Below are positions 13,600 through 21,310 of a DNA stretch of 30,200 nucleotides, piece after piece (positions within the stretch are counted from its first letter, which is position 1; every line of letters begins with the position of its first letter). Below the pieces are notes generated by a model, which did no database searches, was not told the DNA's origin, and worked only from the letters and a program-made list of their open reading frames with translations. The position numbers were made by a program, and so were the translations under genes. The stretch comes from JAJYVH01 sp964548595 (lineage in GTDB: Archaea; Micrarchaeota; Micrarchaeia; Micrarchaeales; CABMGC01): positions 1-30,200 of the forward strand of contig CAZJQO010000006.1 of assembly GCA_964548595.1 (NCBI GenBank), read 5' to 3'.

Positions 13600-15516
13600 A
13601 TGAGAAGCAATATTGCAACTGGAGGTCTGGCCTCTGGCGCGGCTGCCGCAGTCTCTTTGGCCGCAGTTAAGCAGGATGCGCTGCTGGCCCCGTACCACAG
13701 AACAATGCAGGAGATAGAAGGCATGCCTGTGATAGACAAGACAAAGACGGTGTGCCCGGTGTGCAAGCTTATAATCGACGGCATACTCTACAAGGACGGG
13801 GACAACGTGATGATAAGGAAGTACTGCCCCGAGGACGGCTGGACGATAGAGAAGTACTGGGAAGACTACGACATGTACATGAAGATGCGCAATTACAACT
13901 ACTACGGCAGGGGCTTCGACAATCCAGATGTAGTAAACAAGGGGGAGAACTGCCCGTTCGACTGCGCGATGTGCCTCAGGCACAAGTCGCACAGCGGGCT
14001 TGTGAACGTGGTCGTAACAAACAGGTGCCACCTCTCGTGCTGGTACTGCTTCTTCTACGCAAAGGAGGGCGAGCCCGTATACGAGCCCACTCTTGCCGAA
14101 CTGAGCAAGATGATGGTAAAGCTGAGGAACCAGAAGCCGATACCGGCAAACGCCATACAGATAACAGGCGGAGAGCCAACCATGAGAGAGGATCTTGACA
14201 AGATTGTGCAGATGACTAAGGAGGCGGGGTTCGACCAGATACAGCTAAATACAACGGGCATAAACCTTGGCCTGCATCCAGAGATGCTTGCCAAGCTCAG
14301 GTATTCGGGGGTGAGCACGCTGTACATGAGCTTCGACGGCGTAAACAAGCGCGCGAACCCGAAGAACCATTGGGAAGCGCCTCTGGCCCTGGATGCCGCA
14401 AGGAAGGCAGGGGTCGGAGTGGTGCTGGTCCCTACTGTAATAAGGACTATAAACGACGGGGAGCTGGGCAACATAATCAACTTCGCGCTGAATAACATAG
14501 ATATAGTGAGGGCCGTTAACTTCCAGCCTGTCTCGCTGGTCGGCAGGATGCCGGCGAGGCTGCGCGAGAAGCAGCGCATAACAATACCTGGCGCAATAAA
14601 GCAGATAGAGGAGCAGACCGGCGGGGCCATAACCAAGGAGGACTGGTTCTCGGTACCATACGTGGGCGGAATAAACAGGTTCATAGAGGCGCTTACGGGC
14701 GAGTACAAGTACGATCTTTCGATACACTTCGCATGCGGGGCCGGCAGCTACCTGTTCGTGGACAAGGACAACAGGATAGTGCCGCTGACAAGGTTCGTGG
14801 ACGCGCCTGGCCTGATAGAGCACCTGCAGAACACGGTCAACGAGATGCAGGGCAAGAGCAGGCTAGAGCGCAGGATCATGGCGGTCCGCGCGCTGCTGGG
14901 CCTGAAGAGGTTCATAGACAAGGAGAAGCAGCCAAAGTCTGTAAACTTCTCGAAGCTGCTGATGAGCATACTGCTCAAGCACGACTTCGCGAGCGTTGGC
15001 GTGCTGCAGATGAAGAGCCTCTTCCTGGGCATGATGCACTTCCAGGACGAGTACACTTACGACATAAAGCGTGTCGAGAAGTGCGACATACACTACTCTC
15101 TGCCCGACGGGCGTGTGCTTCCTTTCTGCACGTTCAACGTGTTCCCGGAGGTATACAGGGACAAGGTGCAGAGGCAGTACGCGATACCGAGCAAGGAGTG
15201 GGAAACGTCGCACTCTAACTGGAACTATGCAGCCGACAAGTACAAGCGCGACATAAAGGCGCTCGAGGCCAGCGAGCCATACAAGCGCACGTATCTCAAC
15301 ATGACAGACTACTTCAAACTGCCCGTAAACGCTGGCAGCGTCTCGGCGCCGAGCGTTGTCAAGCCAAAGCTCGTCGTGGCCGAGCGCGCCGCGGGAGCCG
15401 GGGCTGTTGAGGTAAGCGAGGCGAATGAGGAGGCAAGCGCGGAGCGCGGGCACGCAGGCGGCGAGGACTGCGGCTGCGGGCACGCAGGCGGCGAGGACTG
15501 CGGCTGCGGGAAGTGA
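13600..15516 (+). CDS. radical SAM enzyme, tetraether lipid synthase (Tes)-like
   Basis: Tes joins the phytanyl ends of two archaeol lipids to make tetraethers. The 638-residue protein has the Tes layout: an N-terminal C-P-V-C (C52, C55) and KYCPEDG (C76) cluster region, a second cysteine set ENCPFDCAMC (118, 122, 125), then the radical SAM motif NRCHLSCWYC (C143-x3-C147-x2-C150), QITGGEPTMREDL (the GGE motif) and a long C-terminal domain with further cysteines (IHFACGAGSY, PFCTF). The C-terminal tail holds two copies of HAGGEDCGCG. Start: GTG 13585, GTG 13594 and ATG 13600 are all in frame; ATG 13600 is chosen, with little difference. It is coupled to the unknown gene at 15522. Other uses, such as methyltransferase-like radical chemistry, cannot be excluded. 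Confidence 0.82.
   Translation: MRSNIATGGLASGAAAAVSLAAVKQDALLAPYHRTMQEIEGMPVIDKTKTVCPVCKLIIDGILYKDGDNVMIRKYCPEDGWTIEKYWEDYDMYMKMRNYNYYGRGFDNPDVVNKGENCPFDCAMCLRHKSHSGLVNVVVTNRCHLSCWYCFFYAKEGEPVYEPTLAELSKMMVKLRNQKPIPANAIQITGGEPTMREDLDKIVQMTKEAGFDQIQLNTTGINLGLHPEMLAKLRYSGVSTLYMSFDGVNKRANPKNHWEAPLALDAARKAGVGVVLVPTVIRTINDGELGNIINFALNNIDIVRAVNFQPVSLVGRMPARLREKQRITIPGAIKQIEEQTGGAITKEDWFSVPYVGGINRFIEALTGEYKYDLSIHFACGAGSYLFVDKDNRIVPLTRFVDAPGLIEHLQNTVNEMQGKSRLERRIMAVRALLGLKRFIDKEKQPKSVNFSKLLMSILLKHDFASVGVLQMKSLFLGMMHFQDEYTYDIKRVEKCDIHYSLPDGRVLPFCTFNVFPEVYRDKVQRQYAIPSKEWETSHSNWNYAADKYKRDIKALEASEPYKRTYLNMTDYFKLPVNAGSVSAPSVVKPKLVVAERAAGAGAVEVSEANEEASAERGHAGGEDCGCGHAGGEDCGCGK
15451..15510 (+). repeat. perfect 30-bp tandem duplication in the Tes-like gene
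   Basis: The 30 bases at 15451-15480 are repeated exactly at 15481-15510, encoding HAGGEDCGCG twice just before the stop codon. The in-frame exact duplication implies a recent event. Each unit adds the cysteine pair C-G-C, plus a histidine, to the tail. Confidence 0.95.
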
Positions 15517-15521
15517 CCTAG

Positions 15522-16235
15522 ATGGACAGACGAGACGAAACGGAAACGAACGAGTACACGTACCAGAAGGAGCTTGAGCGCGAGAAGAGCGACAGCAAGC
15601 AGTACAATGAGTACGTGGAGGAGAACGGCGAGCGCTTCTACATGCCGTACCACATGGTAAAGGAAGTTCTGTTCGCTGATATAAGCAAGGAAGATCTCGG
15701 TGACAGCGAGCACGCCGCGAGGCTGCAGTACAGGCTCATGCTGCAAGAGGCTGTGCTCTTCGCAAAGGTAGAATTCGTGGCGAGGCGCATAAAGATTACT
15801 TACAATCCGGAGAGCGCCACGGACAACAGGAAGGCCAAGACGACCATGGAGAAGCTGATAGAGTTCCTGGCCGATGAGGGCGTGCGCGTGAACACGAAGA
15901 GCGTGGCGGAGCGCGACGTAGACTACTACAACGAGATATACAGGTACCACTTCAACCCGCAGGTAATAAGGGAGCACCCGCCCTGGGGCTACACGCTTGA
16001 TGAGTGGAAGGGCATGAAGGCCGGGTACGAGGCCAAGAAGGCGACCTACGAGGAACAGAAGCTAAACAACTTCCACGAGTTCCAGAACGAGTACCTGGGC
16101 GAGCACCCGGAGCTTGCTGAGCAGATAGGAGTAAAGCACATGCCAGCGAGCGGAAACAAGAAGGGGATGCTAGGCCTATTCGGAAAGAAGGCAAGGAAGA
16201 CGAAGGAGAAGGGCTTCTGGTTCCACGGAATCTAG
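15522..16235 (+). CDS. hypothetical protein coupled to the Tes-like gene
   Basis: This 237-residue, highly charged soluble protein was not recognised. It starts five bases after the stop of the Tes-like gene, so the two are almost certainly co-transcribed and translationally coupled. Visible parts: an acidic N-terminal segment (1-35), FAKVEFVARRIKITYNPESA near 80-100 followed by MEKLIEFLADEGVRV (a beta-alpha-beta-like stretch), a Tyr-rich DVDYYNEIYRYHFNP near 130, a helical KKATYEEQKL region, and a basic Gly/Lys tail KKGMLGLFGKKARKTKEKG ending FWFHGI. There are no cysteines, so it does not bind an iron-sulphur cluster. The basic amphipathic tail could touch the membrane. A role as a Tes partner is inference from position. 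Confidence 0.75.
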   Translation: MDRRDETETNEYTYQKELEREKSDSKQYNEYVEENGERFYMPYHMVKEVLFADISKEDLGDSEHAARLQYRLMLQEAVLFAKVEFVARRIKITYNPESATDNRKAKTTMEKLIEFLADEGVRVNTKSVAERDVDYYNEIYRYHFNPQVIREHPPWGYTLDEWKGMKAGYEAKKATYEEQKLNNFHEFQNEYLGEHPELAEQIGVKHMPASGNKKGMLGLFGKKARKTKEKGFWFHGI

Positions 16236-16267
16236 CTGCTGCTTTACCTATGTAAATTGCGCGTGCG

Positions 16268-17680
16268 TCAGCCAAGCCGCTCCTTCAGCCTGTCAACAAC
16301 CTGCTTTATAATCTCCTTCTTGTACTCGTCGCTTTTAAGCTTCAGGCTTGCGGCCGTGCTGTGCCCGCCTCCGGAATCGACATACTCCTGGTATTCCTGG
16401 CGCATACCGTTCAGGAGCCCGAGCAGCCCTGCCTTCTCGGCCAGTTCCTTGCTGAGCCTCACCGAGATGAAAGGGCCGAAATGCAGCAGGAGCACGCACT
16501 TCCTGCCGTTCAGCTCCTCCAGCCTGCCCTGCAGCCTGCTGGCGAACCTGCCGGGCAGCGGGTACTTCTCGCTGCTCTCGCCGCGCAGCGCCTCGAAATC
16601 AATCACGTAGATGAGCGCGCCCTGCGCCTTGTACACCTTTACGTAGTTCAGCGCCAGGTCCAGCATCTCCGACATCCTGCCCTCGGCGTAGGCCACCAGC
16701 TCGTTGCTCTCCTTCTCGTCAGCCAGTATCCTGTCTATGTCGTCGGCGCCGAGGTTGCCCTTCAGCCACGGCAGCACCCTGGTGTTGCTCGTTATTAGGT
16801 CCAGTATCGCTGCAATCTTCCTGCTCCTCTCCGTAGGCTTGGCGTACACGCTGTAGTCTCCGGAGAGCGACGCCCGCTGCACGTCGTCAAGTTCGACGTC
16901 GGCCAGGGTCCTTGCAAACGCGCATGCCAGGAAGCCCGCTGTATAGTTAGAATCGCCGCCGAAGTTCCACGGGCTGATATAATGGTCAAGCGCCAAGCCG
17001 GAAAAACCGTCGACAAGCGGGTGGTGGTCTAGCCACACTATGTCGAACTTGCCCCTCGCGAACTCTATGCCCTCGTTGCTCTCCGTAGCTGTGCCGAAGT
17101 CTATTACGAGCAGAAGCGGTTTCTCCATAGGCTCGTATGCGCCGCACGCAAGCATGTCGTTCATCGCATCCTCTTTCGAATACGAGACGCTGGGATGCAT
17201 GCGCCACATTATGTTGGGCTTGCGTTCCTCCACGTTGCCAAGCGCCTTGCGCACCGCTCTGTATACGCCGTAGGCTCCGCTGGAGCCATCTATGTCGTTG
17301 TGGAACCTGATCACGATCGGCACCGAAAGTGCAAGCTTCCTGGCGAGCAGTAGCATCGCCGCGCCGAGCTTCGCGTGCATCCGCCCTGTTATGGCGTCAA
17401 GCTCCTGAATGCCCGTCTTCAGCACCGCACCATTCATCATCAGCTTGGCAGCGATTTCGGCAGCACCCCGCGCCTGCCTCAGGGCATCGCCGCCCTCAAC
17501 AGTGCTGAACGACTCTATCCTGCTGTTGCGCGCCTCCGCTTCTATGACCTCCCCTGCCTTGAGCTCGAGGCTGCTGGAAAAGGGCTGCGCCGTCCTGCCA
17601 GCGCCAAGCTCCAGCAGGTAGTAAGTGACCTCTGACCCGTACCTTTTCACGCAAGTTACTAGAAACCTCAAGCCAATCAC
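16268..17680 (-). CDS. DHH-family phosphoesterase (RecJ-like)
   Basis: The 470-residue protein has an N-terminal OB-like beta region (1-60), then the DHH domain: HNDIDGSSG at 127-135 (D-x-D-G), VIDFG (D194), the D-H-H motif LDHHP at 217-221 and a later D in SGDYS. The C-terminal DHHA1 domain ends with DSGGGHSTAASLKLK (about 435-449), the G-G-G-H motif. These residues bind two Mn ions in nucleases and phosphodiesterases of the RecJ/GAN type, so single-strand exonuclease or small RNA/dinucleotide cleavage is likely. The GTG start at 17680 overlaps the upstream stop as GTGA, so the start depends on coupling; upstream codons in frame would overlap the previous gene by up to 97 nt. It is last in an operon with the Cys-rich and KaiC-like genes. 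Confidence 0.88.
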   Translation of the reverse strand: MIGLRFLVTCVKRYGSEVTYYLLELGAGRTAQPFSSSLELKAGEVIEAEARNSRIESFSTVEGGDALRQARGAAEIAAKLMMNGAVLKTGIQELDAITGRMHAKLGAAMLLLARKLALSVPIVIRFHNDIDGSSGAYGVYRAVRKALGNVEERKPNIMWRMHPSVSYSKEDAMNDMLACGAYEPMEKPLLLVIDFGTATESNEGIEFARGKFDIVWLDHHPLVDGFSGLALDHYISPWNFGGDSNYTAGFLACAFARTLADVELDDVQRASLSGDYSVYAKPTERSRKIAAILDLITSNTRVLPWLKGNLGADDIDRILADEKESNELVAYAEGRMSEMLDLALNYVKVYKAQGALIYVIDFEALRGESSEKYPLPGRFASRLQGRLEELNGRKCVLLLHFGPFISVRLSKELAEKAGLLGLLNGMRQEYQEYVDSGGGHSTAASLKLKSDEYKKEIIKQVVDRLKERLG

Positions 17681-18714
17681 GCGCCCTGAATGCACCGCGA
17701 GCTCTCGCTCGCGTTTGTTATGTAGCTGCAGTACGCTGTATTGTTGTACCTGCTGGCCAGCAGTGTGTAGCACGCGTCAGTGAAGCTTGAAGGCAGGGAG
17801 CTGCAGAGCGTTGCGTTCGCTGTTTTTACCGCCTGCTCCAGCGTAATCGAGTACTCGCACGCGCTGGCGTACTCTCCGAGCGATGCGCAACCGGCCAGCT
17901 CGGATGTGTAGTTCCCGCTTGCAGTGGTGTTGCTGCTGTAGCTTGTCGATTCTATGGTGCAGGTGCTCTGGGCGTAGCCGGCTGTTACGTTGCCGCACAG
18001 GTTTGCATTCAGAGTCTCGCCTGCCAGTTCAATGTAGCACACGTCCCTTGGTGTTATCGAGACGTTCGGCATCAGCAGCTCGCCAAGCAGCGAGCCGCTG
18101 AGAGTGCCGCTGCCGTAGCCGCTGCTTGTGATGTTGCTAAGCACGTGTGCGGTTACGTTGTTGTTGTACTGGCTGCTGACATTGCCGCAGTACCCGCCGC
18201 TGCCCGTTTTGAGCGCAGCCTCTATGCCTATTATCGAGGAGCATTCGGCGCCGTATGCGGAGCTGCTTATTCCGGCGCAGAGGCTCTGGCTGCCTGACTT
18301 CACTGCTATCGCTGCCTCGCACTTGGAGGCGTACGGCTCGGCGATCGTGGAGCATAACGAATAATTGCTTGCGCTGAGCGCAATACCGAGCACGCATGAT
18401 GCGCTATCGTTTGCGTTCTGTATCCCTGAGCACGCCGAGGCGTTGCCTGTCTTCGCGGCAACCTCGGAATAGCAGGAGCTTGCATACTGCCCTGGCTCGG
18501 TGCCGCAGATGCTTGCGTTGTCCTGCTCCAGCGCCATGCTGGTGAGGCAGGAGTACCTGCTGCCTGCCAGCAACAGGCCGTTGCAGGTGCCGACCCCGCT
18601 GCCGCGCGGCACTATCGCAAAGCTTATGCCCACTATTATCAACAGAGCCAACACCAGGTAGACGTAAAGCATCACCTTCTTTCTCTCCTCATCCCCACCC
18701 GCTGCGTCCGGCAT
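17677..18714 (-). CDS. membrane-anchored Cys-rich repeat surface protein
   Basis: The 345-residue protein has a short cytosolic N terminus (MPDAAGGDEERKKV), one hydrophobic helix at about 15-35, then a large external region. That region holds 20 cysteines spaced 8-15 residues apart in a loose repeat: A-S-x-C-x4-A-x2-T-G-N-x-S-x-C-S-x-I (compare YASSCYSEVAAKTGNASACS, YASACEYSITLEQAVKTANA and YASKCEAAIAVKSGSQSLCA). There are many N-x-S/T sequons, fitting heavy glycosylation. The even number of cysteines fits intramolecular disulphides. No known domain was recognised. It lies between a KaiC-like ATPase (24-nt gap) and a DHH phosphoesterase (4-nt overlap), an odd operon for a surface protein. ATG 18714 is preferred to the TTG one codon earlier. 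Confidence 0.75.
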   Translation of the reverse strand: MPDAAGGDEERKKVMLYVYLVLALLIIVGISFAIVPRGSGVGTCNGLLLAGSRYSCLTSMALEQDNASICGTEPGQYASSCYSEVAAKTGNASACSGIQNANDSASCVLGIALSASNYSLCSTIAEPYASKCEAAIAVKSGSQSLCAGISSSAYGAECSSIIGIEAALKTGSGGYCGNVSSQYNNNVTAHVLSNITSSGYGSGTLSGSLLGELLMPNVSITPRDVCYIELAGETLNANLCGNVTAGYAQSTCTIESTSYSSNTTASGNYTSELAGCASLGEYASACEYSITLEQAVKTANATLCSSLPSSFTDACYTLLASRYNNTAYCSYITNASESSRCIQGA

Positions 18715-18738
18715 CAAATCAACCGCGGCTATAGCTCG

Positions 18739-19473
18739 CTATAGCTCCATGTCCTCCGGCGTGATTACGTTTATCCCGTCCGGCGTTATCTCGTAGGGCG
18801 TTGTGACGAAGCTGTGCTTCGCCCCGCGCATCTTTATCACTTCCATCGCCAGCTCCCTCTTCTCCTCCTCGCCCCTGCCGTACATGAGCACTATGCCGTC
18901 GAACAGGAAAAACTCGGTCTTGAACTGCAATTTGCTGCGCTCCGGATTCTGCAGCTCAGACGTGAGCAGCGACGTAACGCCCAGCCTCCTGAGGTTGCTT
19001 GCAAGAGCGAGCATCGAGCGCCTGTAGGTAAGCGGGTCGTTCATCAACAGGTCGAGCACAGATATAGAATCTATAACTATGGCGTTTGCCCTTGTCGAGG
19101 AGACAAGCGACTCTATGTTAGCCACTATCTTGCCGAACTCGTACTGCGAAGTGTCGCCTACTGAGCCGCTGTGAAGCATGTTGACGATGTCCTCGCCGTT
19201 CACTATGAGCTTCTTCGATCGCACGAGCGCGTCTATGTCGGTGAATGAGGTGAAGCACTCCTTCGCGTTCTGCAGCACGCGTTCCGGCTCCTCCTCAAGG
19301 GCGAAGAGCAGCGAAGTGTTGCCCGCCTTGGCGTTCTTGTAAAGGAACTCGAAAGAGAGAAGCGTCTTGCCGGCTCCCGGGCCGCCCGCAAGCACCACCT
19401 GGTTGCCATACGGTATGCCGCCGCTGAGCATCTGATCCAGACCCTCTATGCCTGTCTTTACAGGATTATCCAA
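18739..19473 (-). CDS. KaiC/RadA-like RecA-superfamily ATPase
   Basis: This 244-residue single-domain ATPase has Walker A GGPGAGKT at 30-37, the catalytic acidic pair E60-E61 after LLFALE, and Walker B AIVIDS with D135. The N-terminal TGIEGLDQMLSGGIPYG is the usual KaiC-domain opening. The C-terminal segment (MEVIKMRGAKHS, about 210-220) matches the K-M-R-G-x-x-H end of archaeal KaiC-like proteins. Archaeal single-domain KaiC proteins are linked to signalling, motility or chromatin-related roles; none is specifically shown here. It is first gene of a minus-strand operon with the Cys-rich surface protein and the DHH phosphoesterase. TATA-like sequence TTTTTATTGC (minus strand) lies at about 19504-19513. 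Confidence 0.9.
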   Translation of the reverse strand: MDNPVKTGIEGLDQMLSGGIPYGNQVVLAGGPGAGKTLLSFEFLYKNAKAGNTSLLFALEEEPERVLQNAKECFTSFTDIDALVRSKKLIVNGEDIVNMLHSGSVGDTSQYEFGKIVANIESLVSSTRANAIVIDSISVLDLLMNDPLTYRRSMLALASNLRRLGVTSLLTSELQNPERSKLQFKTEFFLFDGIVLMYGRGEEEKRELAMEVIKMRGAKHSFVTTPYEITPDGINVITPEDMEL

Positions 19474-19502
19474 GAAACCACTGCGATAAGCTTACCTGAG
19501 AA

Positions 19503-19514
19503 GCAATAAAAATG
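19503..19514. promoter_or_regulatory. shared promoter, KaiC-like / membrane protein
   Basis: CAATAAAAATGC is the only AT-rich element in the 66-nt gap between the divergent genes at 19473 (minus) and 19540 (plus). It is spaced about 25-35 nt from each start. The plus-strand gene also has GGTTGA at 19532-19537 before its ATG. Confidence 0.45.
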
Positions 19515-19539
19515 CTAGTGTGCCAATAGGCTTGGTTGA

Positions 19540-20250
19540 ATGAAAAAGAAGTTGTTTTACCTGGGCCTGATCCTTATCATAGCAGCGCTCGTCGCCTTCT
19601 TCTTCGCCGTGCCCGCGCTGGCTGTGCCGTCACAGCTGACCAACTTCACTGTAAAGAGCATAGCTATAGTCGGAGGCTCGTCAGCTTCGATACCCGTATT
19701 CCTTAACAGCTCAGGCATAGTGGCAGTAGAATACAACGTCACCGACTCCCAGCGGGTCAGCTTCTACCTTGCTGACGCCAGCGCGTTCGGCGCAATAAGC
19801 AACGCAAGCAGGCAGAACATGAGTGCAGAGCAGGTGGCTGCTTCGCTCGAGGGTAACGGCGTCTACGAGCTTTACGCTTTGTCTGTCAACGGCATATACC
19901 CGTACTATGCCAACTACTCGAGCGCTGTGTCGGCACCAGACTATATGGCCAACGTGACCACTATGCGGTCAGGCTACTACTATGCCGGCTTCTACAACCC
20001 TAGCAATATAACAGCAACCATCAAGGTATCGGCAGAGCCCATAACGCTGACGCAGCTTGAATCTACAAACAGCTCCATAAGCGACGGCATGCTTGCAACC
20101 GGTATACTGTTCGTGATAGGCATAGCGCTCATAGTGTTTGCTGTATTTTCTAAGCCCAAGCAGCAGCCGGCTCAGGGCGGAGGGCTGAACGCCGAAGTGG
20201 CAAAGGCGTATGATCAGATAGAGAAGCGCGGTGCTGACGGCGGCAAGTGA
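19540..20250 (+). CDS. hypothetical two-helix membrane protein
   Basis: The 236-residue protein has an N-terminal hydrophobic helix (about 5-28: LFYLGLILIIAALVAFFFAV), an external Ser/Asn/Tyr-rich domain of roughly 155 residues with several N-x-S/T sequons (for example NVT, NSS, NYS), a second helix near 185-205 (GILFVIGIALIVFAVFS) and a short cytosolic tail rich in Gln and Gly (KPKQQPAQGGGLNAE). No family was recognised. The topology resembles surface proteins anchored at both ends, with a beta-rich external domain. The ATG is preceded by GGTTGA. The stop overlaps the GTG start of the truncated phosphatase (GTGA). Confidence 0.7.
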   Translation: MKKKLFYLGLILIIAALVAFFFAVPALAVPSQLTNFTVKSIAIVGGSSASIPVFLNSSGIVAVEYNVTDSQRVSFYLADASAFGAISNASRQNMSAEQVAASLEGNGVYELYALSVNGIYPYYANYSSAVSAPDYMANVTTMRSGYYYAGFYNPSNITATIKVSAEPITLTQLESTNSSISDGMLATGILFVIGIALIVFAVFSKPKQQPAQGGGLNAEVAKAYDQIEKRGADGGK

Positions 20251-20513
20251 TTAGGTGCAAACAAGTGCCGAAGCGCAGCCTCTGCAGCTTAAGGCACGGT
20301 CAGAGCAGGGTGCAGGAAGCAGGGGACGCGGTGCACCCCTCGCGCAGTGTGCCCTTCTCAGCTCTTGGCGTCAGGCAGGCGAGACTCGTGGCAGAGAGGC
20401 TGGCCCCTTCGGGCATAGGCAGGATCTACAGCAGCGAGTACGAGCGCGCTGTCCAGACCGCTGAAATAATAGGCAAGCGCCTGGGCATGAGAGTAGAGCG
20501 GCGTTCGCGCTGA
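20247..20513 (+). pseudogene. truncated histidine phosphatase (phosphoglycerate mutase family)
   Basis: The 88-residue product contains SLRHGQS, the catalytic R-H-G motif (His about 17), and GIGRIYSSEYERAVQTAEII, the family's S-x-x-x-R-A-x-x-T-A helix. It stops just where the L-R-E segment and the second half with the other catalytic His should begin; family members are about 180-220 residues. No continuation was found in other frames. The GTG start overlaps the stop of the membrane-protein gene. The codon use is ordinary for the region, so the truncation seems to be recent or the fragment is tolerated. Confidence 0.65.
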
Positions 20514-20565
20514 TCCGGCGGCGTCTTGCCCGCCAAAGCAAGTGACGATGCCCACTTAGACAGAT

Positions 20566-20576
20566 ACTTTATTAAA
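20566..20576 (+). promoter_or_regulatory. TATA box for the HTH regulator (leaderless)
   Basis: ACTTTATTAAA lies about 25-30 nt before ATG 20598, so transcription would start almost at the ATG. No ribosome site is seen, which fits a leaderless mRNA. Confidence 0.5.
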
Positions 20577-20597
20577 CCTGCATCGCCAACTCAGTGC

Positions 20598-21290
20598 ATG
20601 GACAGCCTAGAGGAGAGGATAGCCGGCGAAATAGCCATGGCAGAGAGTGCCGGCAGCGTGATGAAGAAGTGGCGCGAGCTCTTCGGCGTCTCGCAGATAG
20701 AGCTGGCCAAGTACCTCAAGATATCCGCAAGCACGATAAGCGACTACGAGGGCAACAGGAGGGCAAGCCCCGGAGCCGGCGTAATAAAGCGCTTTGTGAA
20801 GGCGCTGATAACGCTCGACGAGCAGCGCGGCAGCGAAGTTATAAGGAACCTGCAGAAGTTCACAGCCACCAGGGAGGAGACGGGCAGCTTCTACTCCATA
20901 AAGGACTTCTCGACCCCGATAAGCGGAGTGGACTTCGCAAGGATAATAAATGCGAAGATAGCAGCCAATCCGGGCCTGCTCGACACCATAAAACTCTTCG
21001 GCTACACGCTGCTAGACAGCCTCAAGGTGATACTGGAAATAAATCCGAGCGAGTACCCGAAGCTCTTCGGCACCACAACCGAACGCGCCTTCGTCTTCGA
21101 CTCGGTCAGCACAGGCCGCTCGCCCATGGTGGTAATAAGGGTAGCGCCGATAAAACCAAAGCTTGTCGTCATACAGAACCTGGACCAGGTGGACAAGCTC
21201 GCGGTTAAGATAGCGCAGATAGAGAAGATACCTCTGCTTACCACGAAGCTCAGCACAGAGGAGCTCAAGATCAGGCTAAACAATATATAG
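20598..21290 (+). CDS. HTH (XRE-like) transcriptional regulator with C-terminal sensor-like domain
   Basis: In this 230-residue protein, residues about 22-60 form a helix-turn-helix (KKWRELFGVSQIELAKYLKI, then SASTISDYEGNRRASPG, with S-Q-x-x-L-A and S-x-x-S-x-x-E at the classic places). A helical linker with KRFVKALITLDEQRG follows, and then a C-terminal domain (about 100-230) with FGTTTERAFVFDSVSTGRSP and beta strands IRVAPIKPKLVVIQNLDQVD. This layout is typical of a conserved archaeal regulator family with a ligand- or protein-binding C-terminal domain; the signal is unknown. ATG 20598 is supported by the TATA spacing. It is followed after 20 nt by the uracil-DNA glycosylase gene, so the two are probably co-transcribed. 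Confidence 0.85.
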   Translation: MDSLEERIAGEIAMAESAGSVMKKWRELFGVSQIELAKYLKISASTISDYEGNRRASPGAGVIKRFVKALITLDEQRGSEVIRNLQKFTATREETGSFYSIKDFSTPISGVDFARIINAKIAANPGLLDTIKLFGYTLLDSLKVILEINPSEYPKLFGTTTERAFVFDSVSTGRSPMVVIRVAPIKPKLVVIQNLDQVDKLAVKIAQIEKIPLLTTKLSTEELKIRLNNI

Positions 21291-21310
21291 GCTGAGCTGC
21301 AATTTGCAGC

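Noticed and set aside
15451..15510. Short direct repeat as a CRISPR or integration repeat
   Set aside because: Two adjacent in-frame units without spacers inside a coding sequence; it is a tandem duplication.
15758..15880. Heavy-metal-associated (HMA) domain in the Tes neighbour
   Set aside because: The strand-helix pattern is loosely similar, but the C-x-x-C metal motif is absent and there are no cysteines at all in the protein.
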